DNA of 47,745 nucleotides from Pseudomonadota bacterium (GCA_005776725.1 SXOO01000275.1:1-47745), one strand, 5' to 3'; counted from the stretch's first letter, positions 1 through 8,148 are shown. The notes: generated by a model not told the origin, from the sequence alone. A program made the numbers and translations.

Positions 1-2
1 AC

Positions 3-1196
3 TTCGGCCCGTTCCGCCCCTACGCCGAGCTCAGGGGCGCCGCGGCCGTAACGCTCTCCGGGACTCGGGTCGCCGTAGTGAGCCAGGTGGCCAATACGCT
101 GCGGGTGCTCGACGGCGCGGCGGAGCTCGCCCACCGGCAGGCCGGAGAAGGCGGCGTGCAGGGTTTGGCCGGCGCCTACACGTTGGCGCTTGGCGGGGCA
201 GACCGCGCGGCGGTGCTGGTCGCGGGCCGGCTCGACGACGGGCTCGGGGTCTTTCGTCGCTCGGGGGCGTCGTTCACCGAGGCGCCCCGCTGGATCCCCG
301 CGCCGCCCCTACCGTGCCCCGCCGGGAGCGCGTGTCCACCCAGGCGCCAGATGCTGCGGGTCAGCGCGGCGCACGCTGGCCCGGTGGTGTTCGCCAACGA
401 CTACGGCCCGCCCGGGGTCCACGCCTTCAGGGACGAGTCCGGAGGGCTCGTTCACCTGGCCTCGGCGGAGATCCCCACCTGCGCCCTTGGCAACCCAAAG
501 CCCGTGCTCACCGACGTCATCGCGTCACCTGACGACCGCTTCATCTACGTCAGCGACTTTCAGCGGGAAGGCAGCACCTCGTGCGTGTGGCAGCTCTCTT
601 GGGACGGTGAGTCGCGCTTAGGGGTCCCTGTTGCCCGCCGGGATCCCGAGCTTGCTGGCGTGGAGTCGATGCTGATCCCGAGAGACGGGCGCAGCATGCT
701 CACCACTTCGTACGTGGCCAGCGGGCTCGCAGTCCTCCCCCGCGACGAAGCCACGGGCGCCCTGGGACCGCCCACGCTCTTCGCGGACGAGCGGTACTAC
801 GGCGTAGAGTTCATCGTGATGACGCGCGACGAGCGGACGCTGTACGTGACGAACCCGGTCCAGGGGACGCTGCTCACGATCGCCCGAGTGGACGGCGCCC
901 TCAGCCTGCAGGGCGTGATCTCGACGGAGGGCGGCACACCGATGCTCGACGTCGCCGGGGTGGCGCTGAGCCCGTCCGAGGAGCTGCTCGCCGCCACGAA
1001 CCGCGTCCGGGGCAGTCTCACCCTGTATCAGCGGGACACCGGCTCCGGCGCGCTCACCTGGCTCGCCAACGTCACCGCCCCTTCGCTCGCGTTCGCCAAT
1101 GGGGTCGCGTTCTCCCCCGCGGGCGACGCAGTGTTCGTGGCTGCGGCGCACGCCTTCACCCTCACCGGCTGGTCCGTCCCATGCGTCTCGCGCTGA
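3..1196 (+). CDS. Beta-propeller (lactonase/YVTN-like) protein, 5' end outside window
   Basis: The frame is open from the first bases of the window, so the N-terminus lies upstream; an internal GTG at 78 is not a convincing start. The visible ~397 residues hold repeated blade-like motifs: SPDDRFIYVSD, TRDERTLYVTN, SPSEELLAATN and SPAGDAVFVAA. These are the SPDG-x-x-x-YV-T/S-N strands of YVTN/lactonase-type seven-bladed propellers. Such proteins are usually periplasmic or surface-exposed. A catalytic role cannot be claimed, because propellers of this kind are often only binding scaffolds. The last 16 nt overlap the start of the next gene, another propeller lipoprotein, which suggests one transcript. 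Confident as a propeller fold, unsure of function. Confidence 0.75.
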   Translation, partial: FGPFRPYAELRGAAAVTLSGTRVAVVSQVANTLRVLDGAAELAHRQAGEGGVQGLAGAYTLALGGADRAAVLVAGRLDDGLGVFRRSGASFTEAPRWIPAPPLPCPAGSACPPRRQMLRVSAAHAGPVVFANDYGPPGVHAFRDESGGLVHLASAEIPTCALGNPKPVLTDVIASPDDRFIYVSDFQREGSTSCVWQLSWDGESRLGVPVARRDPELAGVESMLIPRDGRSMLTTSYVASGLAVLPRDEATGALGPPTLFADERYYGVEFIVMTRDERTLYVTNPVQGTLLTIARVDGALSLQGVISTEGGTPMLDVAGVALSPSEELLAATNRVRGSLTLYQRDTGSGALTWLANVTAPSLAFANGVAFSPAGDAVFVAAAHAFTLTGWSVPCVSR

Positions 1197-3157
1197 GGGC
1201 GGCGCTGGTGTTGCTCGCCCTCTCGTGCAGCGAGGGGGAGGAGGTGGCGGCGCTCCCGCCGGCCACGCCGCCGGCGGCTCTGCCGCCGCCTCAGGTGCTC
1301 AGCTGTACGCGCGCAGCCACCCGGCTCGCGGGCCTGTCCACCGAGGTTCGCGGCGTTGTGATCCGCGGCACGACCGCGTACGTCTCGGACGACTACGGCG
1401 GCTTCCGCATCTTCGACGTGTCGGGTCCGCCGGTGCTCCTCGGGTGGCTGCCCGAGGTGGTGGGCCTGGGTCGCGGCGTGAGCGTGGACGGCAACACCGT
1501 GTGGCTCGCCAGCGCAGACGCGGGTGTTCTGGCCATCGACGTCAGCGACCCTCGCGCGCCCCGGCTCGTGGGCGCAGTGGACCTCCCGGGCTATACCCGC
1601 CACGCCGTCGTGCGCGGCGCGCGGGCCTACGCGGCCGACGACTGGTCGGGCTTCGCCATGCTCGACGTCACCGACCGCACGCGACCTCTGGCCCTCGGCT
1701 CGCTGTCGGAGGTGAGACCCTGTTTCCGGGTGGCGCCAGGCTGGGGACCGACCGGGACGGTCTCGGAGAAGCACGTGTTCGTCGCCGGCGGGCCGAACGG
1801 CGTCCACGTCATGGACGTGAGCGGTGACATACCGGTGCTGACCACCACGCTAGACACGCCGGGCCACGCCTGGGACGTGCTCCTCGATGGCAACGTCTTG
1901 TACGTCGCGGACGACGTCGGCGGGGTGCGGGTGTACGACGCAGGCCGGGCTGAGGCTCCGCGGCTCGTGGCCGAGACGGACACGCCTGGACACGCGCGAA
2001 GCCTTGCTGCCGTGACCTTGGCAGACGGACGCCGGCGCCTCTTCGTGGCGGACGGGAGCGCGGGGCTGCCAACGCCCGACCCCCCGGATCCGGGCGGATA
2101 CCCAGGCGAGGCCGACGGACGCGCCGGGCTCGTTCGGCTGGACATCACGAACCCCGCGGCGCCGACGATCGACGGGACGGCGGACACGGCGGGCTACGCG
2201 CTCACGCTCGAGGCCGACGCCTCCCAGGTGCTCGTAGCGGTGAACAGCGTCGGGCTCCTGGTCTTCGATCCGGAGAGCCTCCAGCACCAGGCCACCTTCG
2301 CGCAGAACCCCGGCTGGAGCCACGCCGTGGCGCCCACCGTTAACTGGGCGTTCCTCTCCACCCAGTCGAAGGACGGCTCGGCGTGGCTGCGAGCCGTTCA
2401 TACGGCCGAGGTCGCGCGCCCCGTGGAGCGCGGCGCAGTGGCACTGCCGGCGCTCGCGACGGCGCTCGTCTTCGCCGAGCAGACCGCGACTGTGTGGGCC
2501 GCGGCGGGCTCGCTCATCGGGGTGGACGTCTCGCGCCCGGCGGCGCCGGTGATCCGGTCCCAGGTCGCGCTCGACGGGGCCAGGGATCTGGCGCTCGACG
2601 GTGACTCCCTGGTGGTGGCGCACGGAGCGGGGCTGTCGCGACGCGCGCTCGACGACCCAGCGGCGCTCTCCGCCTTCGGGCCGCCCCTCGGGCCCGCGGT
2701 GTCCGTGGCGGTCGACGGCGAGACCCTCGTGGCCACCACGGAGCGCCTCGTGCTCCTGGCCCCGGACGGCGCGGTTTTGGCAGAGCGCGCGGTCGACGGC
2801 GCCGTCGCCGTCGCCCTGGGCCAGCACGCCGTGGTCACCCGGGGGCGAAACGGCGCCCTGGTCTTCGCCCGCGACCTTTCGGGGACACCCGTGGAGATCA
2901 CCACCGCGGGGGGCGCCCTCCACGGCGTGGCGCTCGTGGGGACGCACGCCTTCTTCGCTGCCTTCGACCCGTACAACTTCCAGACGGAGTCGGGGCTCCG
3001 CGTGCTGGACCTCGCCGAGACGCCTCCCAGGGAGCAGGTCTTCCTCCACCTCAATGGACCGCTCGAGCGCGTAGTGATCCACGCCACTGAGGCGTGGGTC
3101 GCCGCATCGACGATCGGGCTGCAGCGGATCTCGGTGGGCTGCGCCAATGCTCAGTAA
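1181..3157 (+). CDS. LVIVD-repeat beta-propeller lipoprotein
   Basis: 658 residues. A short signal peptide ends in a lipobox, LLALSC, with the acylated Cys at residue 16, so export and lipidation are predicted. The body is a run of ~40-residue repeats of the form 'V-R-G-x-x-A-Y-V-A-D-D-x-x-G-x-x-x-x-D-V-S', as in AYVSDDYGGFRIFDVSG and LYVADDVGGVRVYDAG. This is the LVIVD repeat, which folds as beta-propeller blades in secreted proteins. It overlaps the upstream propeller gene by 16 nt and the downstream nuclease-like gene by 11 nt, so the three probably form an operon. The ligand is unknown. No enzymatic motif is visible. Confidence 0.8.
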   Translation: MRLALRAALVLLALSCSEGEEVAALPPATPPAALPPPQVLSCTRAATRLAGLSTEVRGVVIRGTTAYVSDDYGGFRIFDVSGPPVLLGWLPEVVGLGRGVSVDGNTVWLASADAGVLAIDVSDPRAPRLVGAVDLPGYTRHAVVRGARAYAADDWSGFAMLDVTDRTRPLALGSLSEVRPCFRVAPGWGPTGTVSEKHVFVAGGPNGVHVMDVSGDIPVLTTTLDTPGHAWDVLLDGNVLYVADDVGGVRVYDAGRAEAPRLVAETDTPGHARSLAAVTLADGRRRLFVADGSAGLPTPDPPDPGGYPGEADGRAGLVRLDITNPAAPTIDGTADTAGYALTLEADASQVLVAVNSVGLLVFDPESLQHQATFAQNPGWSHAVAPTVNWAFLSTQSKDGSAWLRAVHTAEVARPVERGAVALPALATALVFAEQTATVWAAAGSLIGVDVSRPAAPVIRSQVALDGARDLALDGDSLVVAHGAGLSRRALDDPAALSAFGPPLGPAVSVAVDGETLVATTERLVLLAPDGAVLAERAVDGAVAVALGQHAVVTRGRNGALVFARDLSGTPVEITTAGGALHGVALVGTHAFFAAFDPYNFQTESGLRVLDLAETPPREQVFLHLNGPLERVVIHATEAWVAASTIGLQRISVGCANAQ

Positions 3158-4037
3158 GCGGCCTCGGCGCCTCGCCTCTCCATGGGGCGGCACCGCCAGC
3201 GACGTGCGAGCGAACCCCGCCGGAGCGCGTGCGTCGGGAGGCGCACTGCACGCCGTCCTGGTGGCCCTTCTCGTGGTCCTGGCCGTCGACGCGGGCGCGA
3301 CGACCCTCCGCGTACTCACGCTCAACCTGCGCGCGAACCACGACAAGCCCGGGGAACGCGAGGCGGTGATCCGTCGTGAGCTCAAGAAGCTTGGCGCCGA
3401 CCTCCTGTTCTTCCAGGAGGTCGCGGCGCCCGCGGCGCGCCAGGTGGAGCGCGTGTTGCCGAAGGGGTTCACGGTAGTCCACCGCCAGAATCCCGACACG
3501 GGCCGCGGCCTGGCGATCGCCTCGCGCCACCCGATCGAGAGCTCCGAGAGCCGCGTCCTCCCGGGAGGCCGTCCGGCGCTCCTGGCCGTGATCCGCGTGG
3601 GCAAGCGGCGCATCGCCGCGCTCAACGTGCACCTCCGCCCGCAGCTCGACGCCACCAGGGCGCGCGTCCGGGAGCTCGAGGCCGCTCGGGACTGGCTGGA
3701 CTCCGCGGGCCCCCTCGGCATCCTCGCTGGCGACGTCAACTTCGGCGACGGCGCGCCGGAGAACGCCGCGCTCAAAGGGCTGGTCGACTCGTTCCGCGCA
3801 CGGCAGCGGCGCGCGGCCGGCTTTACCTGGGATACGCGGCGCAACCCCCTGGCGCAGTCGAACGGCTACGCCACCGAGAAGAGCCGGCGTTTGGACCGGA
3901 TCCTGCTCCGAGGCCCCCTCCGCCCCCTCCGCTCCAGCATCGTGCTCGCCCGCCCGTTCCGAGCCGCCGATGGGCAACGGTGGTGCCCGAGCGACCACTA
4001 CGCCGTACTCAGCAGCATCAAGGTGCCGCGCCGGTAG
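3147..4037 (+). CDS. Endonuclease/exonuclease/phosphatase-family protein, probably exported
   Basis: 296 residues. Motifs of the metal-dependent EEP fold are visible in order: LTLNLRAN (~62), a catalytic Glu in LLFFQEV (~88), LNVHLRPQ (~155), GDVNFGD (~193) and the terminal SDHYAV (His/Asp pair, ~286). Members cleave nucleic acids, phosphoinositides or sphingomyelin, and the substrate here is not predictable. A hydrophobic stretch around residues 35-52 ending in DAGA-TT looks like a signal peptide with an unusually long N-terminal extension; a start further downstream is possible. It overlaps the preceding lipoprotein gene by 11 nt and closes the three-gene run. Confidence 0.8.
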   Translation: MLSKRPRRLASPWGGTASDVRANPAGARASGGALHAVLVALLVVLAVDAGATTLRVLTLNLRANHDKPGEREAVIRRELKKLGADLLFFQEVAAPAARQVERVLPKGFTVVHRQNPDTGRGLAIASRHPIESSESRVLPGGRPALLAVIRVGKRRIAALNVHLRPQLDATRARVRELEAARDWLDSAGPLGILAGDVNFGDGAPENAALKGLVDSFRARQRRAAGFTWDTRRNPLAQSNGYATEKSRRLDRILLRGPLRPLRSSIVLARPFRAADGQRWCPSDHYAVLSSIKVPRR

Positions 4038-4150
4038 CGGGCCAATACGGCGAGCCGGTGTGAGCGGGAGTGGCTGGCTGCGTTCTCGAAACGGCGGCCC
4101 GAGTGTCTCGCTCGACGACAGCCCTGGGGCCACCCCTCGCCCAGTCTACT

Positions 4151-4178
4151 TTGACATTCATTCTCAATAAGCTACGTT
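4151..4178 (+). promoter_or_regulatory. Candidate sigma-70 promoter of feoAB
   Basis: A perfect -35 hexamer TTGACA (4151-4156) is followed after 16 nt by TACGTT (4173-4178), which fits a TAnnnT -10. The expected start of transcription is near 4185, about 20 nt before feoA. A ribosome binding site (GAAGGAG, 4197-4203) follows. It lies in an AT-richer island within GC-rich surroundings. Confidence 0.55.
4152..4166 (+). promoter_or_regulatory. Fur-box-like operator overlapping the feoAB promoter
   Basis: TGACATTCATTCTCA matches the 7-1-7 Fur consensus TGATAATNATTATCA at 11 of 14 informative positions. It covers most of the -35 hexamer and part of the spacer, so iron-loaded Fur binding here would block RNA polymerase. 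A Fur-family gene lies about 2.5 kb downstream (6681-7121), which makes iron repression of feoAB the natural reading. The match is seen in the sequence; binding is inferred. Confidence 0.6.
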
Positions 4179-4206
4179 CCCGGCCCTCTCCCGCGCGAAG
4201 GAGCCC

Positions 4207-4425
4207 ATGCACCTCACTCAACTCGCCCTCGAGGCTCCCTCCCGAGTTCAACGGGTTACGGGAGACGACTCGCTGGCCGAGCGCCTCATGGAGATGGGGC
4301 TCGTCCCCGGGGCCGAGGTGCGCCTGTTGAGGACAAGCCGCCTCGGTTCACCGATCGAGGTCGAGGTGCAGGGTTATCGGCTCTGCCTCCGGGCCAGCGA
4401 CGCCCGGCGGATCGAGGTCGGGTGA
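4207..4425 (+). CDS. feoA: Ferrous iron transport protein A (FeoA)
   Basis: 72 residues, a single SH3-like FeoA domain. It shows the family pattern 'L-A-E-R-L-M-E-M-G-L-V-P-G-A-E-V' at residues 23-38, followed by a basic strand and a terminal R-x-I-E-V. FeoA is a small cytosolic partner that modulates the FeoB Fe(II) transporter. The ATG has an upstream GAAGGAG with a short 3-nt spacer. The stop overlaps the GTG start of feoB (GTGA at 4422-4425), so translation is coupled. It is the first gene behind the Fur-box-covered promoter. Confidence 0.92.
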   Translation: MHLTQLALEAPSRVQRVTGDDSLAERLMEMGLVPGAEVRLLRTSRLGSPIEVEVQGYRLCLRASDARRIEVG

Positions 4426-6536
4426 CCGTTCCGCTCCGGGTCGCGTTGGCTGGCAACCCCAACGCGGGCAAGACAGCGCTGTTCAACGCGCTGACGGGCG
4501 CCAGCGCCCGCGTGGCCAACTACCCAGGGACCACCGTAGAGCGGCGCGAGGCCACGGTGCTCGTGCCGTCCGGCGAGGCCGTCAGCGTCTTGGACGTGCC
4601 TGGCACCTACAGCCTCGTAGCGCGCTCGCGTGACGAGGAGATCGCCCACGACGCGCTCACCGGGCGTCTCGGCGGCGAGCGCGCAGACGTCATCGTCTCC
4701 GTGGTGGACGTCACCCGCCTCTCGCGCAGCCTCTACCTCACCCTCCAGCTCCTCGAGCTCGGTCGGCCCGTGGTCGTGGCGCTCAACCTCATGGACGAGG
4801 CGGAGCGACGCGGTCTCCGGGTAGACGTTGCGCTCCTGGCAAAGCGGCTGGGCGCTCCCGTGGTGCCGATCGTGGCCACCGAGGGCCGCGGGCTCGACGC
4901 CTTGCTCGCGGCCGTACGCGGCGCGGCGGGAACGGAGTCGCGAAGCCCCCAGAAAACCCTCGCCGCTGAAGACCTCGCCGCCGTCGAGACGGCCCGCGCG
5001 GCCCTTGGCTCCCCCGCGGCGCCGGCTGTGGAGGGCGAAGCGCTCTTCTACCTCACGAGCGGCGCCGGGCTGCGCGCCCGACTCGAGCCCAGCGCCCGCG
5101 CCGCGCTCGAGCCCCTTGGGGGGCCAGCGTTCTCTCAGCGGCTGATTGCCGCCCGCTACGCGCTGATCGGGCAGCTGATCGACGGCGTCAGCACAGCCAC
5201 CGCGCCGCCCGGCCCAGACCGCTCGCGTCGCATCGACCGCGTACTCACCCACCCGGTGGGCGGTCTGGTGCTCTTCGGCGGCGCGATGCTCGTGCTCTTC
5301 CAGGCGATCTACGCGTGGTCCGGGCCGCTCATCGAGGGCGTCGAGGCGGGCGTGGGCGCCGTGGGCGAGTGGCTCGCTGCACGCCTGCCGGACGGCGCCG
5401 TCAAGTCGCTCGTGGTGGACGGTCTCCTCGCTGGCGTGGGCAACGTGCTCGTCTTCGTGCCCCAGCTGGTCATGTTGTTCGTGGGGATCGCCGCGCTCGA
5501 GGACTCGGGCTACATGGCTCGCGCGGCCTTCCTGCTCGACCGCGTCATGGGGAGCGTTGGACTGCACGGCCGTGCCTTCTTGCCCCTGCTCACCTCGTTC
5601 GCCTGCGCCATCCCGGGCGTGGCCGCGGCGCGGACGATCGAAGGCCGCGACCGCCTCGTCACCATGCTGATCGCGCCCTTCATGAGCTGCAGCGCTCGTC
5701 TGCCGGTTTACACGATGGTGGTCTCAGCCGTGTTCGCCGACGCCGCCCCGGTGCTCGGCCTCTCCTTCGGCGGACTCGTGATCACCGGGATGTATCTCCT
5801 CGGGATCGTGGGAGCTTTGTTCACCGCGTGGCTGCTGAAGCGCACGGCCTTGAAGGGCGGCGCGCCGTCCTTCGTTCTCGAGCTCCCGGACTACCGCCTG
5901 CCACGGCTGCGATCGGTGGGGCTCCACGTCCTCCGGCAGACGCGGGCCTTCGTGGTCCAGACGGGCGCAGTCATCGTGCTGCTCTCGGTGATCCTGTGGG
6001 CCGCCATGACGTACCCGGCCACTGCCCTGCCTCCAGAGGAGCGCGCCGCCGTCGAGGCCCGGGCGGGAGACGACGCCGAGGGCGCCGTGGAGCGCGCCCA
6101 AGCGCAGCATCGGCTCGCGCACAGCGTGGCCGGGAGGATCGGCCACGCCATCGAGCCGCTCATCGAGCCGCTCGGCTTCGACTGGCGCATCGGGATCGGC
6201 CTGGTCGGGTCCTTCGCGGCCCGCGAGGTGCTGGTGAGCACGCTCGGCCAGGTGTACGGCGTGGGCAGCGATGTGGATGAGGGTTCGGTGGTCCTTCGCG
6301 AGGCGCTCCGCGCCGCAAAGACCAGTGACGGGAGCGCGCAGGCTTTCACCCCGGCGATCGGGCTCTCGCTGATGGCGTTCTTCTCGCTGGCGATGCAGTG
6401 CCTCTCCACCGTGGCCGCCCTTCGCCGCGAGAGCGGGGGATGGCCCTGGGCCCTCGCGTCGATCGTCTGGATGAACGGCCTCGCGTGGCTCGCGGCGTTC
6501 GCCACCTACCGGGCGGCGCTCTGGGCAGGTCTTTGA
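4422..6536 (+). CDS. feoB: Ferrous iron transporter FeoB
   Basis: 704 residues, normal length. The N-terminal G domain has G1 GNPNAGKT (11-18), G2/switch around NYPGTT (33-38), G3 DVPG (58-61) and G4 NLMD (122-125). The C-terminal half is a polytopic membrane domain with two Gate-type repeats, including the conserved segments around LEDSGYMARAAFLLDR and SFACAIPGV and a second Gate near FDWRIGIGLVGSFAAREV. It imports Fe(II) across the inner membrane. It starts with GTG overlapping the feoA stop, and its stop overlaps the ATG of the small FeoB-associated gene. Confidence 0.95.
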   Translation: MTVPLRVALAGNPNAGKTALFNALTGASARVANYPGTTVERREATVLVPSGEAVSVLDVPGTYSLVARSRDEEIAHDALTGRLGGERADVIVSVVDVTRLSRSLYLTLQLLELGRPVVVALNLMDEAERRGLRVDVALLAKRLGAPVVPIVATEGRGLDALLAAVRGAAGTESRSPQKTLAAEDLAAVETARAALGSPAAPAVEGEALFYLTSGAGLRARLEPSARAALEPLGGPAFSQRLIAARYALIGQLIDGVSTATAPPGPDRSRRIDRVLTHPVGGLVLFGGAMLVLFQAIYAWSGPLIEGVEAGVGAVGEWLAARLPDGAVKSLVVDGLLAGVGNVLVFVPQLVMLFVGIAALEDSGYMARAAFLLDRVMGSVGLHGRAFLPLLTSFACAIPGVAAARTIEGRDRLVTMLIAPFMSCSARLPVYTMVVSAVFADAAPVLGLSFGGLVITGMYLLGIVGALFTAWLLKRTALKGGAPSFVLELPDYRLPRLRSVGLHVLRQTRAFVVQTGAVIVLLSVILWAAMTYPATALPPEERAAVEARAGDDAEGAVERAQAQHRLAHSVAGRIGHAIEPLIEPLGFDWRIGIGLVGSFAAREVLVSTLGQVYGVGSDVDEGSVVLREALRAAKTSDGSAQAFTPAIGLSLMAFFSLAMQCLSTVAALRRESGGWPWALASIVWMNGLAWLAAFATYRAALWAGL

Positions 6537-6676
6537 TGTGGCAAGAGCTCGTGGTGCTCGCGGTGGTGGCCAGCGCGGTGGCGCTGCTGGTTCGGCGCTC
6601 GCGGCGGAAGGCACGGGGCTGCGGTCAGTGCGCCTCCCATGGCGGCGCTGCGGGATCGAAAGGTAGCGCTCCCTAG
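6536..6676 (+). CDS. FeoB-associated Cys-rich membrane protein, 46 residues
   Basis: A 46-residue protein starts at the ATG whose A is the last base of the feoB stop (TGATG). It has one hydrophobic segment (LVVLAVVASAVALLV, residues 5-19), a basic stretch RRSRRKARG, a C-x-x-C pair (GCGQCA, Cys 30 and 33) and a short polar tail. This is the layout of the FeoB-associated Cys-rich membrane proteins commonly encoded right after feoB, and it may serve as a FeoC-like accessory. The role is inferred from position and layout. It ends 4 bp from the convergent fur stop. Confidence 0.75.
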   Translation: MWQELVVLAVVASAVALLVRRSRRKARGCGQCASHGGAAGSKGSAP

Positions 6677-6680
6677 CGGC

Positions 6681-7121
6681 TCAGGCGCAGCCGCCGCACA
6701 GCCCGTAGAGCTCCATGCGGTGGTCCGTGAGCCGGTAGCCGAAGCGGGCGGCGATCTCTTCCTGAAGCCGCTCCACGGCCTCGTCGTGAAACTCCACGAT
6801 CTTTCGGCAGCGCGTGCACACGAGGTGGTCGTGGTGGTCGTCGTGAGACGCCTCGAAACGAGAACCGCCAGTGCCAAAGTCGTGAGACTCCGCCAGGCCG
6901 GCCTCCTGCAACAGCTTGACGGTGCGGTACAAGGTGGCGTAGCCGATCGCTCCGTCCCGCGCCTTGACCGCAGCGTACAGCTCGTCGATGCCAAGGTGCC
7001 CGGGCGTGGACAACAACACCTCGGCGATGACCTCGCGCTGCCGGGTCATGCGGAGACCGTGCGTTGTGACGTAGCGGCGCAAGACGTCGAGGCGCTCGGC
7101 CATCGAGAGGGGGTCGGACAT
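6681..7121 (-). CDS. fur: Fur-family transcriptional regulator
   Basis: 146 residues from the ATG at 7121. The N-terminal winged helix carries the family hallmark GLRMTRQREVIAEVLL and the recognition-helix region IGYATLYRTVKLLQEAGL. The metal-binding half has HDDHHDHLVCTRCRKIVEF (His cluster plus first C-x-x-C) and a terminal LCGGC (second C-x-x-C, structural zinc). Convergent with feoAB, it is the likely repressor acting at the Fur box at 4152-4166; a Zur or PerR role cannot be excluded from sequence alone. No ribosome binding site precedes the ATG. A TACTCT -10-like hexamer ends 7 nt upstream, so the mRNA may be leaderless. MAERL at 7103 is an alternative start. Confidence 0.9.
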   Translation of the reverse strand: MSDPLSMAERLDVLRRYVTTHGLRMTRQREVIAEVLLSTPGHLGIDELYAAVKARDGAIGYATLYRTVKLLQEAGLAESHDFGTGGSRFEASHDDHHDHLVCTRCRKIVEFHDEAVERLQEEIAARFGYRLTDHRMELYGLCGGCA

Positions 7122-7743
7122 GGGCGACAGAGTAGCAATAGGGCGAACTGCCCGAAAGGCCTTGGCCGTTACCGCGGCGATTGGTTGCTCGCCCGCGTCC
7201 GTCCGGACCCAGGGCCCAGAGGCCACGGCGGCGGAGTATCTCGAGGCGGTGCGCCGCGGTGACGCGAATGCAGCCCGCGACCGCGTCCACCCCGAGGCGG
7301 TGGAGCGCTTCAGCTGGCCCGCCACAGCGCCCGCGAGCGGCCCCACCACTCCGCCCGTCCGCGTGGTCACTCAGGGAGCGCTCGAGTTCATCTGCACTAG
7401 CCGGGCGCCCGAGAGCTGCCGCCTGCGGACCAGCCTCCCGCGCTTCGACGGGCGGGACTCGCCTGACGCCGCGTTGGCGCTCCTCGAGCGCGCGCTGAAG
7501 CGGCGGGACCGGGAGCACCTGCGCCTCCTAGCCCCCGCTGGAGTGAGGGCCCGGCTCACCGACGAGAGCTTCGACCGCCGGGAGGAGGCGGGATGGCAGG
7601 TGGCGGAGGAGGCGGTGGCCGCGCTCAAGAGCGACGGCCGCTGGGTCCCCGAGGGCGACCGCTACACGCGGCGAGTGTCTCTAGGCCACGAGGCATCCTT
7701 CGCGCTCGAGCCCGAAGGATGGGTGCTGGTAGACCTCCGGTGA
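7120..7743 (+). CDS. Small lipoprotein of unknown function
   Basis: 207 residues. A signal peptide is followed by a lipobox-like AAIGC with Cys at residue 23, so a lipid-anchored envelope protein is predicted. After it comes an alpha-helical start (ATAAEYLEAVRRGDANAARD) reminiscent of NTF2-like or DUF4878-type stress lipoproteins. I do not recognise the family. The ATG has an excellent ribosome binding site (GAGAGGGGG, 7105-7113, 6-nt spacing) that lies inside the fur coding sequence. This start codon and that of fur overlap as CATG on opposite strands. The promoter must therefore lie within the beginning of fur. Confidence 0.7.
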   Translation: MGDRVAIGRTARKALAVTAAIGCSPASVRTQGPEATAAEYLEAVRRGDANAARDRVHPEAVERFSWPATAPASGPTTPPVRVVTQGALEFICTSRAPESCRLRTSLPRFDGRDSPDAALALLERALKRRDREHLRLLAPAGVRARLTDESFDRREEAGWQVAEEAVAALKSDGRWVPEGDRYTRRVSLGHEASFALEPEGWVLVDLR

Positions 7744-7780
7744 CCCCTCGCCAGGGGTGCCCGCCGCCCGCGAAAACCGC

Positions 7781-7786
7781 TATAGT
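7781..7786 (+). promoter_or_regulatory. Candidate -10 element for a leaderless khpA mRNA
   Basis: TATAGT differs from TATAAT at one position and lies 6 nt before the khpA ATG, so transcription would begin at or next to the start codon. The -35 region is weak, and the call rests on the -10 and the absence of a ribosome binding site. Confidence 0.35.
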
Positions 7787-7792
7787 CGACGC

Positions 7793-8056
7793 ATGGCTCG
7801 GCCAGAGACACCCGAAGGATTGATCCTCGACGAGCTGGTTCGCGTGATCGTGGGCGGCATCGTAGACGTCCCGGATCGAATCCAGACCGTGGTCATCGAG
7901 AGCGGAAACACAGTGATCATCGAGCTCTCGGTGGCGAAGGAAGACCTCGGCAAGGTCATCGGGAGGGAGGGCAGCATGGCCAACGCTCTGCGGGCGCTCC
8001 TCAGCAACGCCGCCACCAAGCTGCACCGCCGCTCGCTCCTCCAGATCGTGGAGTAG
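7793..8056 (+). CDS. khpA: KH-domain RNA-binding protein, KhpA-like
   Basis: 87 residues. It is a single KH domain with the RNA-binding GxxG loop as GREG (57-60) inside GKVIGREGSMANALRALL, the signature of KhpA/YlqC proteins that bind RNA and affect cell division and sRNA biology. In many genomes khpA follows rpsP; here it stands alone. The start chosen is the ATG at 7793, which gives the usual length. No Shine-Dalgarno sequence precedes it. A TATAGT -10-like hexamer (7781-7786) lies only 6 nt upstream, so a leaderless transcript is plausible. Confidence 0.85.
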   Translation: MARPETPEGLILDELVRVIVGGIVDVPDRIQTVVIESGNTVIIELSVAKEDLGKVIGREGSMANALRALLSNAATKLHRRSLLQIVE

Positions 8057-8075
8057 TCCCAGAGTGAGACGTGTG

Positions 8076-8090
8076 GTCCCAAACTGGGAC
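8076..8090. other. Short inverted repeat downstream of khpA
   Basis: GTCCCA-AAC-TGGGAC is a perfect 6-bp stem with a 3-nt loop, 20 nt after the khpA stop, with further GTCCC copies nearby. No T-run follows, so it is only a weak terminator candidate. It could also be an operator. Confidence 0.3.
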
Positions 8091-8132
8091 ACTCCGTCCC
8101 GCTCAAGTCACTGATCTCACACAAACTCGGGC

Positions 8133-8148
8133 CGGCACGACACGTGCC
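8133..8148 (+). promoter_or_regulatory. Candidate sigma-54 (-24/-12) promoter
   Basis: CGGCACGACACGTGCC keeps the invariant GG (8134-8135) and GC (8146-8147) exactly 10 nt apart. It has a perfect GGCACG -24 core and TGC at -12. It lies about 100 nt before the lamin-tail lipoprotein gene. The same bases also form a 6-bp stem with a 3-nt loop (8134-8148), so the match may be fortuitous. Confidence 0.35.

Noticed and set aside
1850..3844. Long minus-strand open frame opposite the LVIVD lipoprotein and the EEP gene
   Set aside because: Arg/Pro/Ala-rich translation with no domain, in a region fully explained by plus-strand genes. Typical of antisense frames in high-G+C DNA.
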